Positions 12,166 to 24,104 of a DNA stretch of 64,000 nucleotides are shown here, piece after piece. The notes under the pieces were generated by a model that searched no databases, was not told the DNA's origin, and saw only the letters and a list, made by a program, of their open reading frames with translations. This stretch comes from Diphasiastrum complanatum (taxonomy: Eukaryota; Streptophyta; Lycopodiopsida; Lycopodiales; Lycopodiaceae), in assembly GCA_029204225.1 (NCBI GenBank), contig CM055104.1, positions 51,115,457-51,179,456 on the forward strand, given 5' to 3'. How positions within the stretch are numbered: position 1 is the stretch's first letter; each line of letters starts with the position of its first letter. Made by a program: the position numbers and the translations under genes.

Positions 12166-13855
12166 CGGAATTTTCCTTGTTTAACACTTCTGAGATGTTT
12201 CCTGAGTGTCTGTACAATGAAATTACACTCAAATTGCAGAGCTCGATTTAAAGTGAGATGGAAACATTCAAACTAAGAAAAACTTATATAATTGTACAGT
12301 CAGTTAATTGCTGTAGTTTTGCAAAAAACTATCAGGCACATAGAGGTGTCTATACAAAAGAAAAACTATGCACCTACGTACCAATTTGCGGACATATTGT
12401 TAAATTTTTAGATTACTTTCTAAACTCAACTTTCTCAATATTTGCATGCCATCCATCTTATCATCAAAATCATTCAGTACACAAACATGAATACTTATCT
12501 TCTGTAAGAGGTCAAAGATCAAAGTTTAGTTATTAGTTCTACAACTAACATCGTGCCTCCTTGAGGTCTGGAGTTCCACTCCAGTCAGCCGCAAAATGAG
12601 AACGTAAATGCTGGATTTTCATCTACTTGGAGGCTATTTTCAGATAAGAAAATAGCCGCAGGATGAGGCCAATCTCGTCGAATGTACTACGAGGTGAATT
12701 TTGACACGTTCTTATTTTCTCATCAAGCTCAAATGAATGTTTTATCCATTACAAAAGTCCATACATTCGCAAACCTAATAACCATGTTAAGTGGCAAATA
12801 TTTGCTCTTGTATGTCTCCTCATTTGCATTCCTGATTCGAATGTAACTCCTGACCTAAAGTAGCATCTTAGGCAGTTCTTGCTGTATATCATTCATGCCA
12901 AACAAATAACAAATTGCAGCTGTTGAAGTAAGATACACTAGGAAGAGACAAGCAATTCTTCTATAGACTTTGTTAAGACAACCACACATTTCGCATGACT
13001 ACTTTGTTGGTTCATTTATTCAGAGATTGATCTCTACTAAAACGAAGAACTACAAATAGAGTTTGGTGAGATAATCACTCAGAAAATCTTCTGAATTCAA
13101 ACAAAAATATGATATTGTACTAGAGTTGCGCCATCACCTATTGGAAAGACGACAATGCACCTGACAAAAGCTGCTATCGCCAATCGCAATTCCTTGCACC
13201 CTCCACTGCAAATGCTCTGAACACTAGGATGATGACGCCATCAAAGGCACACAAAATATGTGCAAATCCAGCTGATTAATGCTAGGGTTTGCAGTTTTCA
13301 AGTGAGTAGGCAAAACCCTTGCTTATAAACCTAAGATTGACCACCCCCTTCAACAGCTTCTTCCTCTTCATAAACTCTCAAAGTTGTTCTTCTATTATCA
13401 GCTCTGCACTTGAACTGACTGCTCAATCCATCTGTGTTTGTGTGCTACTTTCCTGCTCACTACCTTGTTTCTGCCATTGATCCAAATGCAAATGGAGGTG
13501 CTGATGACTGGATCGGAATATTAAAGTCAAGGAGAAAGCAGAAGAAGAAGGGGAGTGATGAAGAAGGAGAATAAAAATAAAAACCAAAAAGGAATAAAAG
13601 GAAGAATAAGAAGATGTGTCCTAGTTAAGAACTATTTGGGCACAACCCAATCGTTGATCGCCATGTGGACCTCTCAAAGCTTGCCATGTGGACCTTTTTT
13701 TTTTTTTTTGAATCGGAGACGGTTTGGGTTTTTTTTTAAGATGTTTGCGATGGTCATTTTCATAATGTTTGCACTCGGTAAAACGATTGAAAAGTTATGC
13801 AACTTGGTTTTTCCAAAGGGGACACGATCTTAGAAATTATGCAGTTTTGGTTACC
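12166..13855. other. Upstream region of the CTL gene
   Basis: The 5' UTR and promoter of the minus-strand CTL gene should lie here. A candidate acceptor, TTTCATTGTACAG, about 60 bases before the ATG suggests an intron in the 5' UTR, but no upstream exon could be fixed. On the plus strand a TATA-like CTTATAAACC at about 13320 is followed by CT-rich sequence, without a convincing gene. Confidence 0.4.
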
Positions 13856-14023
13856 AAAGGGGACTCTAACCTAGGACCGGAGAAACTCTGGATGCCAAGT
13901 TAACCAATCAAGCCAATCCTCATTCGATAATGGTCGTAGAAAGGGGACCTTGACCTAGGACCTAAGAAACTTTGGATGCCAAGTTAACCAATCAAGCCAA
14001 TCCTCATTCAATAATGGTCATAG
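13856..14023. repeat. 84-bp tandem duplication
   Basis: Two adjacent 84-bp units (13856-13939 and 13940-14023) share AAAGGGGAC at the start and CCAAGTTAACCAATCAAGCC in the middle, with a few substitutions. A weaker partial unit lies just upstream near 13814. Confidence 0.88.
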
Positions 14024-14402
14024 AATTATGGTCAAGCCATTAGGCCAAGGCATAATTGAACGGCCGTTGAATCGAGTGTAAAAACCTATTGTAAATTATG
14101 GCAAGGTCATTAGGTCAACCAATAATTAAAACAGATGTTAAATCAAGTGTGAAATGGTGACCATAATAAAAAGAATTCTCAAACATTAAAGGAAGGCCCC
14201 TAAATTGGCTGAAAAAAAAAAATTATGAGTCTCACTCATGCATCTTTATGGCTCATAATTCTATCTTCTTAAAGTTCTTTGAGACCTTCTTGGGATTACA
14301 ATCTTCTTGTGATATTTCTTTTAGAGACTTCAAATTTCATAAGATGCTCGATAAAAAGGTAAGATCACTGCAACATTTCATAATATGCAAAAAAAAAGGG
14401 GA

Positions 14403-14422
14403 GGGGGGGGGGGGGGGGGGGG
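14403..14422. repeat. G20 homopolymer
   Basis: Twenty consecutive G bases follow an A-run. Assembly length errors are likely at such a run. Confidence 0.9.
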
Positions 14423-14699
14423 AGGAGGGCACATTCAAAGTCTCATGAAGAGGAGTTAAGATATTTGCATTCATAGTCCATGTGCAACACACATCAAAAG
14501 CACAAAACCACATAAACTAATTGCTCTCATTATTCACATGATGACGTCTTTCAGAAAAGCATGAAGCCACTCATGAAGTTATGTTTTTGTTGCAGTGATA
14601 AAGACCTGCAACTTTCATTCCCAAGCACTTCACTTACAAATTTAACACTCTTGTATTCATGTTATTAAACAATATCGTAAAGAGGTCGACGTCCTACCA

Positions 14700-15355
14700 C
14701 TTGGATTTTTGGTGTGGGTGTATGCAATTTGAGCTCTATGGATGTATTTTGATGGATTCTAGGAAAAGGTAGTGTAGCTAGGTACCAACAATAGTACCGT
14801 AGAAGACATTGTCATCTTTGTTTAGAGATATGACTCAATCATTCTATCATATCCCCTTGGGACTTCTATCTATATATGTAAAGACCACAAGGGAAAACCC
14901 CTAAGATGAGGATAGGAAAACACAACAAGAGATACTATGGAGCCAAACCACCCAACCAAACCTAGAGCCCTCCTGGATCTAGCCCCCAAGCCATGCCAAT
15001 GTGACAGCAAGAGGAGAAAAGCTCATCAGGTAACCTAGACCAAGTCGTCGACGGGATAATATCTACCTCAATATATAGAGAGTAGGATCATGTGCATGAA
15101 TCCATGCAATCCCAATGCAGGTCAACTATAAAAAGGTCACAGCTCTTCATGCATTCCTCCTGCCTATAAAAGTCACACGTACATGCACTACTTCATAGGT
15201 CTCAATTAGAGTGTCTGGGTCCTCTCAAGGTCATTAGTCACAAACAAGCCTCAACATGGAATTAAATCTAGGCGTGACCAATAATCTCAAACACTTGAGG
15301 GCCGGTCTACCATATTAGGACTATTCCATGTCCTTAGTGAAATATGGTCGTAACA
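14700..15355 (-). mobile_element. 3' LTR of a decayed Gypsy element (K)
   Basis: On the minus strand an LTR begins TGTTACGACC at 15355. A purine tract, GGGAAGAAGAA, lies directly before it at about 15356-15368, as expected for the polypurine tract of a minus-strand element. It shares GGGGGCTAGATCC and GTCTAGGTTTGGTTGGGT with the solo LTR at 7573-8088. The far end of the LTR (near 14700) is not fixed. Confidence 0.6.
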
Positions 15356-18300
15356 TTCTTCTTCCCTTAAACAGGTTCTGTCCTTAGAACAGGAAAAAGA
15401 AGACATGAAATTATTTCTTAAGTTCAAGTCCAACCCATGAATCATTATTCCTAGTCTGATCTTTCCATCTAAATAAGTACTCAGAGATGCAACAATTCTT
15501 CAATTGTTTGCCTCTACTCGTGAATACTAACTCAAATCTCAAAGATACACTAAGCTATAAATCTTTCAAATGGGTTGATCTACTCCAAATAAAGGTTCTT
15601 CACCTTCATGTAATCCAAATTACATGAACCACTGGGTGAATTAACTCTTTATTTCTGAGATCAAGTCCAAAAGCTAAAGAAATTCATTTTAATCATAGTC
15701 TAGAACTTATCCACAATTTCTTGCAAAAAAAAATGTTTCTTGGTACAAATATTCTTAGGGCCAAATATTCTAAAATACAACGATTCACTCATCTAAAATC
15801 TCTAGGAGATCCATCAAGTCTCAGACAAATATAACTCAATCCAGAATACTGCAATTACTCCAATGAGTTAATAGTCCCATTTCTAGCACCACATGTTCAA
15901 CAATCCATCTGAATCTCAATAGATTTATCTGTCTTTTATTAATTCGAAGATATAGACTGAATTTTGTACACTTTTAGACTACAATCTGTAGCAGAATACA
16001 ATCCACTAAAATAAGCAAAATCTCCTCATAAGCAAAGAACAATTCACTTAACGAGAAATGTCTGTAAGATCCATAGGACTCAATAAAAAACTGGAATGAA
16101 GATATTTAGATTTCCAAAACACAGATCTAAACTCAACTCAATCAATAGATTAGAAATCGTACACTTATAATAACTAAGTATCTGTTTATGATTCATAAAT
16201 CATAATTCACTGAAATCTAACCCATACTTAATCATTAAGAAACACTGGAGTGTATGTCCAACTTAGCTGAATTCCAAAAATTCAGTTTACCATTCTTGGA
16301 ATCATTAGGATCCAGTATCCAATTGAGCTCTCAGGGATACTATCACTAATGAATCAAGCTATTTCTCAACTGAGAAATACTCACCCAAGAATTCCGTATA
16401 TCCTATGCACACAATTTCCTGATGAATCCAAATGACTCATAAATTATGTGTCTTACAAGCAATACACACAAAACAAACAGTTTCCGATGAATTCTCTTCA
16501 CACTGTCTGTTTTACCAATTAACTACCACAGGAGTAAACCAACTACTCAAGTTAATTGCCCATGATTTAAAAATCTCAAATGTCCAGGTGCAGCTCTTGA
16601 TTGTACTAGTAAAACACTACATTTAGATCCTTATCCAAATCAAATTTAAGTTAACCAAAAAATCTTCCAAAACAAGATTTGTTAACTCTGCAAGTATTTG
16701 TTCAATCCAATACTTGATCATATTTCTATGTTCACCAGATAACTTTAGTAACCAGGAATACATAGTAGATCCAAACAAGATTAATCGTGCACATATGAGA
16801 ATAATCTCACTATGACCCAATACATAAACACATATATCCAAATCTGGCAGATTCCTCCAAAATCCGCATATGTTACTCTCATATTTCACTAAGAATCTTG
16901 TAACTCAGATACAAAAGATTCTATTTATCTTGAGTAAATAACATTTCTAGGAAATCTCTGAGATTAAAAACACATTCTCTCTAACAAGTTTTCCAACCCA
17001 CTTACCTCTTGCACCAAATTTCTTTCACCTAATCAACCCCTCCCATATCCTAGCCCTCTAACCAAGATTAGGTTGATTCAATACAGACACACATTATCAA
17101 AATTATTTCTATCCCACCAACTGAGATTAGTAACTTATGATCTTACTCAGGACTACTTATAATGATTTCCAATTTCAATCCTTTTCTAGTTCCAGATTGT
17201 TCCACACAATCCCTAGATAATTTCTCTCAACTTTGTGCAACTGATAGGTCCTTATAATAGAATCTTACTCATCACTTCACACCTCCTTTTAGAAGAAATT
17301 TTCAATTTATTGTAAAAGTTTTCTAGAGAGATGACAAATGCAAATATCAGAATCGTGAAAAGACAATAATAAGTGCCTTCCAAAAAGGATTAGATATTTA
17401 CAACACAAGTGATAGTAACTATCATCTATTTGAGCACTATCTATGCATAAGAGACTATCTGGGATTAAAAAAATTGAAGATACCAACATCTTGGAACTTC
17501 CGAATTCCAAGTCTTATCCAAGTAGTAATTCACATGATTATAAACAGTCCTTCAGGAAAGAAATTTCTATTCTGGAAGGATCATATGAATTTTAGTGTGA
17601 GGCCATAGTTGAAAAATTTAAAAGAATTAAGGGCTCTTTAAAAGTGAGAAATAGCTTTTAAGGGTTTTCTAATTTAGAATTTATGAGATACCATTTAGGG
17701 ATCTGGATCTACATCTCATAATCTCTCCAAATACCCTAACCAAAATAACTTATAGTTCATTCGTTAGCATTACAAATAATGTAAATACTAACAACTGGTT
17801 TTACAAATCACTCTAGCACAAGAATTTCCCTTTGAAATCACTGATGTCCCATACCATCAATTTTCTCTCCGAGAAAGTTCTTTGCTTCTAGATCTGATCA
17901 TTAGAAAATCAAAAAGATTATCTGACCATCCTATATCCAAACATAGGATCCGATCTTCAACCATTTCCAAAAAATACCTCCTACCATTGAATTCTCCCTT
18001 TCCTTAAGCTTTTCACTGTAGACGACAATATCATCTAAGAATACCACTAGGCATTATCCCTGGTATGGACAAGAAACCTCATTCATATACAGTTGAAATA
18101 ACCCAAGTTTACTCATCAAAAACCAAAAGAACCCATTAAGAATTCAAAACAACTAGTACTGAAGTATATACCAATAGATCTCCAATATCTATATCCGAAA
18201 TGGTACAAGGAATTCCATTCCCTCTGGATTTCCCATACCAGATATGCACATATCTATTCCACCAAGTACTGGAGTACCCCCAAATTTGTTCCTAATGGGT

Positions 18301-19100
18301 CACAATAATCCATTTACAAAATCGTGATTTAACAAGAACCTACACATGGTTTTACCATCACATAAAACAACCTATCTAGTTGCTACTAAGATTCCTGAAT
18401 TCCTACCATCTGAGAGTTCCAACTCTTAGAAATAAGGCTCTTTACAGTACAAATGTGAACCAAGTGTCCATTCTCACTCCATGTCACAATTTCCAAAAAC
18501 AACTAGGGTCAACTCATGGTCCTATAGATATTTGATATAGATTCAACCTAATGAATTCAATAAACCGGTGTTATGCCATTTTCCTAAAGAGATTATTTAC
18601 CAATCCAAATTACATAACACAATCACATTTACCTACTCAAGTGTCTCATTTTCTTCCTCCCTTCGATTTTTTGGTCACTCAAAAAATTTCAACAACTAAG
18701 GCACCGAAAACTCCTTTGACACAAGTAAATGCTAGGTTGCTACCCTTTCCACTGCATTGGCTTAAGTATTACTTTGTTAAAGTTGCTTGAAACTAACAAA
18801 AAATCAATAAAATTTGAATTTGGGTACATCTTTTACAATATTCAACATATAAGTTGTGTCGAATATAGAGCTATCTCCAAATATTATCAGCCTTATTTTA
18901 TTAATTCTCTAGAAAAAATCACTTTAATAAGTATCTCAAAAGTTTTAGCTTGCTCAATCTTGAGGACAAGCCTATCGGTGCTCCTCTGAGTCAAAAAGTA
19001 AGAACCATAAATACCATTTAACTCAATTGACTGGGAGTACCAAAACTCCAGAGTTAATTGGATGAATAGCCCAGTACCAAGAAATTGATTTTCCAGCAAC
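15356..19100 (-). pseudogene. Decayed Gypsy polyprotein remnant (K)
   Basis: No long frame survives in this AT-rich stretch, but 18006-18047 read on the minus strand gives VVFLDDIVVYSEKL, the catalytic motif of Ty3/Gypsy reverse transcriptase with its double aspartate. The position upstream of a purine tract and an LTR at 15355 fits a minus-strand element whose pol has collected many mutations. Other pol domains are too degraded to place, and an open frame near 18893-19099 is not identified. This looks like the oldest element in the window. Confidence 0.55.
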
Positions 19101-19534
19101 GGGTACTTGCCTGGAGAAAATTACCGTTAATCCTAATTCTACAAATCTTGTTCATGGAAGTTTAGAGAAAATGACAATTCCATTCTCTTTGTCGATTTGG
19201 GTTAATTCACAAAAATCCCACTAACCGAATCGACCATGCAATGAACTTTAATCTTGCAAAGACTTCCACATTTCTGGGCTATCCAACAACCAATACAATT
19301 GTAATTAGCCATGCATTCAACAAAATGCAACGAACTTCTTTGCAAAAAAAAAAACTATGTCATCAATGCAACCACATGGCTACCGACATGCACTACTCAG
19401 TGAACTAACTGATAGACATGTAACCAACAGGGTCAAACCCCCCCTACCATGCAACAAAGAAAAACAAGAAGTTAAAAAAACCTCATGCTAAGCCAATAAA
19501 GGCCCCCCTTCCAAACCCTAATAAGGGTTTAAAA

Positions 19535-19895
19535 CAATGTTGGGCGGGTATATAGGTGCCTAGCTGGTATCAACAATGGTATCTTAGACTCATACCCGTC
19601 TGGTATATGATTTTGTGATACTACAATCGATACCCGACCCGGGCTGGTTTTAGCCAGTCAGTGCACATATCGATACCCGAATTAGGGACAAAAATTTTGA
19701 ATTTAACATGGTATCAATATAGTATCTATTTTTAGTTAGTTTCCAAAATTTACATATGTGATAAATATTATTCATGGTGTCCCAAAGACATTGATGGGCA
19801 CCAACAAAGTATTGGCCTTTAAAATCATAAGCATATTACATTTAAAAAGGTCATGCTTTTCATTGAATTCATACTACCCTTTAAAAAATGGCTAA

Positions 19896-19940
<45 letters not shown>

Positions 19941-20109
19941 TCATACCCGGGTTTACACTCGTCACCCCTGCAATACCCAGGTCGGTTGATACCAACGTCC
20001 AATTTACAAAACATGTTGATATTGATACCCGACTGGTATCAAATTTTTCAAAAAAGTATAATACCAGGACCCGGCTGGTATTAAAAATATTGATACCCGC
20101 CGAACACTG
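19535..20109. mobile_element. hAT-type MITE, 575 bp
   Basis: The element is flanked by the perfect 8-bp direct repeat GTTTAAAA (19527-19534 and 20110-20117). Its 17-bp terminal inverted repeats match at 15 of 17 positions and start CAATGTTGGG and CAGTGTTCGG, typical of hAT ends. The inside is rich in GATACCCG/CGGGTATC and TGGTATCA motifs and holds a long TA run. There is no coding capacity. Confidence 0.88.
19899..19939. repeat. (TA)n microsatellite inside the MITE
   Basis: About 20 TA dinucleotides lie in the middle of the hAT-type MITE. Confidence 0.9.
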
Positions 20110-21489
20110 GTTTAAAAGTTCTCATGGTTGTCACAACGACTATTTACAAGTTTAGAAGATCATCTGTCCAAACAGTCGATCCAGATCCAACCAAGGAGTC
20201 TTCAGGACTGAAACGAGCAGCCTCCATGTCACAAATATGAGTAGCAACCAGGCTGCATTCGCATTTCTTCCTAGCAAGAAAAGAATCGATTAGCGGCCTT
20301 CCCTACAAGCCAGACTTCCATTTTCATTGCTACCATCGTTGGAATGAATCGTTTCTGCAGCACCACAGAAGTACCCTCAAGCTGTTTAGCAAAACTCCCA
20401 ACTATCAACAATGCATAACCGATCTGCTGCAGCTCGAACTGGTACCTCCATCGTTGACCCGATTGCATCAGCCCCACCATCAAGCAAAAACAAATGGGAT
20501 CAGGTATACATCAGGATGGAGAATCCCTTCAACGACTTGCAACGAACCGACTCCTCTCATACACATCACTCAATCCCCGGTGCTAGACCTGGATTACAAC
20601 CAAACTCGCCATAGTCGCGCTCCATCATACAGCGAGCCTCACATGCTGTGCACTCTTCAGCTGGAAGAAATCCTCCAGATGCCTTCTTCCATATCAGAAT
20701 TCTGATAGATGAGCACCCTACCTCAGTTCCTAAAGTTCCAGGATGAGTTTCAGAGGAGAACTACACGCTTGTCTCAGATTCCAAAATGGGCTACCACTCT
20801 TTCACTCAAAAAAGGTTTCAACTCCAAACATACCAAATTAGATTGCCATAGTCATTATCTATTTGCAGAACCGTTCATGCAAATCAATCTCCAAGAAACT
20901 GACTCCAAGTAGCATGGAATAGGGTTTTTTTTTCAAGATTCAGATTGCATGTATCCACTTATTCTAATCTTTTCTGCTTCTCTTGAGAATGGGCAACTTA
21001 CAATATCCATTCTATGTTTTCAATTTGCATGAAACACAAGAGAATTAGTCTAGTAATAAACTTAAATCCTTCACATGCAATCATTAAATTCAAGATTTCT
21101 AGCAATAGTTAGTTTATTCATTCTGGATAAATTGATTCCACATCAATCTATTAACAAACTACCTGCTATTAAATTTGAATCTAATATGTTCAAAACATTA
21201 TGGATTCATGCAAATTATTCAACCCAAAAAATAGATTTGGACAACAAAGTGGATCTACTCATGCGAATCATTCTACTTCAAATGGAAACTTTCTCAAGGC
21301 ATCAGAAAAATAAGAATGAATTCCACACTAGTCCTCAGCATCTCTAAAAAAATCAAACATGGAGAAGAGCACTCTACCACCAAGTTTGAAAAGCATGATT
21401 CTGATCGACCACATTTTCATGCTGCCGAATCTTCACATGCACGAGCTCAATTAAACGGAGCTTTTGCAAATAATGTTCCGCGTACTTAA

Positions 21490-22150
21490 AAACGTACTCC
21501 AAAGCTAGATTTACCTAAGTAGGATGGTAACACTGATTCTCAAAGATTTCTTCAAGTCTTTGAGAATGCATGTGATGTCTATGGCGAGACATCACCAGAC
21601 GCCATGGTACAGCTCTTCTCGATGACCATGATCGATCGAGTAAGAGAATGGTTTTTTAACCTTGATCGTGAAGATAAACGAGACTGGTCACTCTTGAGGG
21701 AGGCATTTATCAAACGCTTCAAGCCATTTTGCTTGATCGAAAGTCCTTCACGATGCAACACTTCCATCCTCTAGTTCTCAACTATATCCAACCGACAATT
21801 CATGCTTGTGCAAACGAGATGAGTATTCCGCACCACCAGAAAATCCAGCACAACTAGCCATCCAAGATGGTTATGCTATCGCCACAGGACCAATGAGCAA
21901 CCGATGCTTTATTTGTGGTGAAACGGGACACTTCATGGTTGATTGTAAAGTTAAAAACCAATACCATGCAGAATGTCCAGATTGTGTTCGCAAACACAGT
22001 TTCAAGGATTGTCCTAAACAATCTAACATTTTCTTCCAGCACGTCATATATCATCCGAACCTGTTAGAGTTCCAACTAGAGCACAACGCCAACAACAAGA
22101 ACAGCAACAAAATAATGAAAAATCAGCTAACCCAAATGGAAGCCACTTGA
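21490..22150 (+). pseudogene. Gypsy Gag with zinc knuckle (J)
   Basis: The retrotransposon gag domain reads across 21515-21765 with REWFFNLDREDKRDWSLL and an aromatic/basic end, IKRFKPF. One stop lies before the core, near the PK-DGN stretch. After a frame change, 21806-22150 encodes a zinc knuckle, CFICGETGHFMVDC (C-x2-C-x4-H-x4-C), followed by a second Cys/His cluster (CPDCVRKHSFKDC). The Gag would package element RNA; here the frame is broken and the protein is not expected to be made whole. Confidence 0.72.
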
Positions 22151-22338
22151 CAGCTTTCACATTACCCAAAGATTACCCAGAACCAAATGTGGAACAAAGG
22201 CAATACAATGAATTTCGAGAGGAGTTTTTGCAAGAGGAAGGACATATGGAAAGTCTGTTATCCGCTCAGATCCCTGACAAAGAGAAATCTCTATAGGGAC
22301 TTGAAGTATTTTCTGACCTCCTGCAAGCTCAACTCACT

Positions 22339-22992
22339 ATGCCATTCCATAGTGCGCTAAAATCTTTCACCGGGCTTCAACGATATATCCATTGTAGTTT
22401 TCAGCTGCCTACTATTCCTGATGAACAGTGGAAAATAGAAGAGATTCCTGAAATTCCCCATATTCCTATGAATCTGTTGAATGTATGTGTTGCTACGGAG
22501 ACTAGCATCACCTTGTCTTTGTCCTATAAAGACTATCCCGCAGTATTTGCTATCCTTGATAGCAGATCAGACGTAAATATAATGGCTTTGTCCTTGACAA
22601 AGTCATGGGGCTTCCATACCCTCGATCAACCATGATATAAACTTTGCATGGCTGATCAACGACTTACAGACCCTGCTAGTCATTTATCAAATGTTAAAGT
22701 TCGAATAGCAGGTGTCAAATTTGCAATCGATTGTGTTATCTTAGACTTACCAGAAGATGCAAATACATCTAAACTCCTTCTTGGTACACCCTGGCTCTAG
22801 ATGGCAAGAGTTGTCCAAGATTGGAAGCATAGCAAAATCACTTTTGGCAATCACGACAAACGAGTCACTGTTGACTCAAATGGCCATGTCAAGCCTGCTG
22901 AAGTTTATGATGATTGGTCATCAACAAATATGACGAATCAGATAGTGTTCCGATCCAACCCAAAGGCCACTATACGAGATCCACGAACATAA
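22339..22992 (+). pseudogene. Gypsy aspartic protease remnant (J)
   Basis: The frame from 22339 leads to AILDSRSDVNIM, the retropepsin active site. The invariant glycine of D-S/T-G is arginine (catalytic Asp at 22558-22560). After a stop near 22633 the fold continues with VKFAIDCVILDLP and LLLGTPWL (about 22710-22797), then another stop. Both the Arg change and the stops point to an inactive protease. Confidence 0.7.
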
Positions 22993-23290
22993 TGAATTGA
23001 GGACAAGCACTAGCCACTGTGGACTATGCTGATTCCAATTGATGTCGTATCGAAACTGCTGCAGCAGATGTGGATATTCTTCCATCTTCTACAGACATTG
23101 ACACACCCATCATCCCACTTATGATGATTGACCCAATTCCTATAGCTTGGTGCCCAGGAGAACCTAGCGTCTCTACCGCCCATGTTTTCGAAGAAGGTAT
23201 TCTTATCATGGATGATGTTGAAATGACGGATGAACATGTACTCCTTTATCTTGTCATTGTGTTGCTCCCTGATTTTAGTAGATAGATTGT

Positions 23291-23800
23291 AGAATTGCTC
23301 CCTGATTCAGAACGCTGATCCATACTGAGCTAGGACTGGTTGCATGACTTGTAAATGCATCTAGCTGAGTAACATATTCATCTCTCCCCACTGACAGGCT
23401 AGGAATACTCATTGTAACCTGAGAAACACTTCTGCTTGGAAACCGTTCTAATAAGAAGACCAAATCGTAAAGAACCGTAATCTACAAAATTAACAAAAGA
23501 AGAACGACAAAAGAGAAACTGTGTTCACAGATTCGGTGGGAATCTGTGAACAGTAATTAGCTCCATCAAGCTTGTCCATGATAGGACTGGCTTTCCCTTG
23601 AAAATCCATGTGAAAGATTAGTTTAGGTGATAGGAGTAACTATCAGTGACTTAAATATGAAAATCTGGTGCTAAATTACAGAACAAGAAGACAATCACTC
23701 TATCGGCTAGTAGAGTCTTCTTTTTTGTGGAAGCTTATGAGGCTATAGAAATTGCTCTGAAATGAAACCGCTTAAAGAATCAAATAGGTTCTGATGTCTT
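23291..23800 (-). pseudogene. Leader and gag start of a small Copia-like element (I)
   Basis: Downstream (minus strand) of the primer site at 23801-23813 a leader of about 190 bases leads to a short frame with MDKLDGANY near 23590, which resembles the first residues of Copia Gag proteins. The frame then breaks and no further domain is recognised down to 23291. It may be the 5' end of a truncated Copia element or a TRIM-like short element. Confidence 0.45.
23522..23552. repeat. Perfect 13-bp hairpin
   Basis: TGTTCACAGATTC at 23522-23534 is the exact complement of 23540-23552, with a GGTGG loop. It lies in the gag-start region of the short Copia-like element. Confidence 0.9.
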
Positions 23801-23813
23801 GGCTCTAATACCA

Positions 23814-24104
23814 TGTCAGAGAAATGAGAGGATCAGTCTATTCAATTCTCTCGGTGCGTGCACTACTGGTGACTTAGTAGGCCAACACAAGAACATAATA
23901 ATTTTAGAACTTTTAATGTGTGGTGGTAGCGGAAGCGATGAGCAGACTTATAGACAATTCAATTAAATGGCCAGACAAAATATAGAAAAGCATTACAGTA
24001 TTGACACGAATCTGAATGCAGAACCAAACAGAGCTGTAATCAAATTAAGTATAACGAAATATATAGGTGAGATAGTAGTGTATAGAACCCATATTTGTCT
24101 GACA
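23814..24104 (-). mobile_element. LTR of a small Copia-like element (I), with primer site
   Basis: The 291-bp LTR has ends TGTCAGA and TCTGACA. On the minus strand it is followed directly by TGGTATTAGAGCC (23801-23813), a variant of the initiator tRNA-Met primer site. The element therefore points to lower coordinates. No matching second LTR was found. Confidence 0.75.

Larger units (their letters stand above)
20150..23290 (+). mobile_element. Gypsy gag-protease remnant (J)
   Basis: Gag, zinc knuckle and protease parts lie in order on the plus strand and end near 23285. No RT, integrase or LTR was seen. The gag core resembles that of element G at 45 kb (pattern of DG-D---FL, Y-GE, W-LE), so both belong to one non-chromodomain Gypsy lineage. 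Confidence 0.65.
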
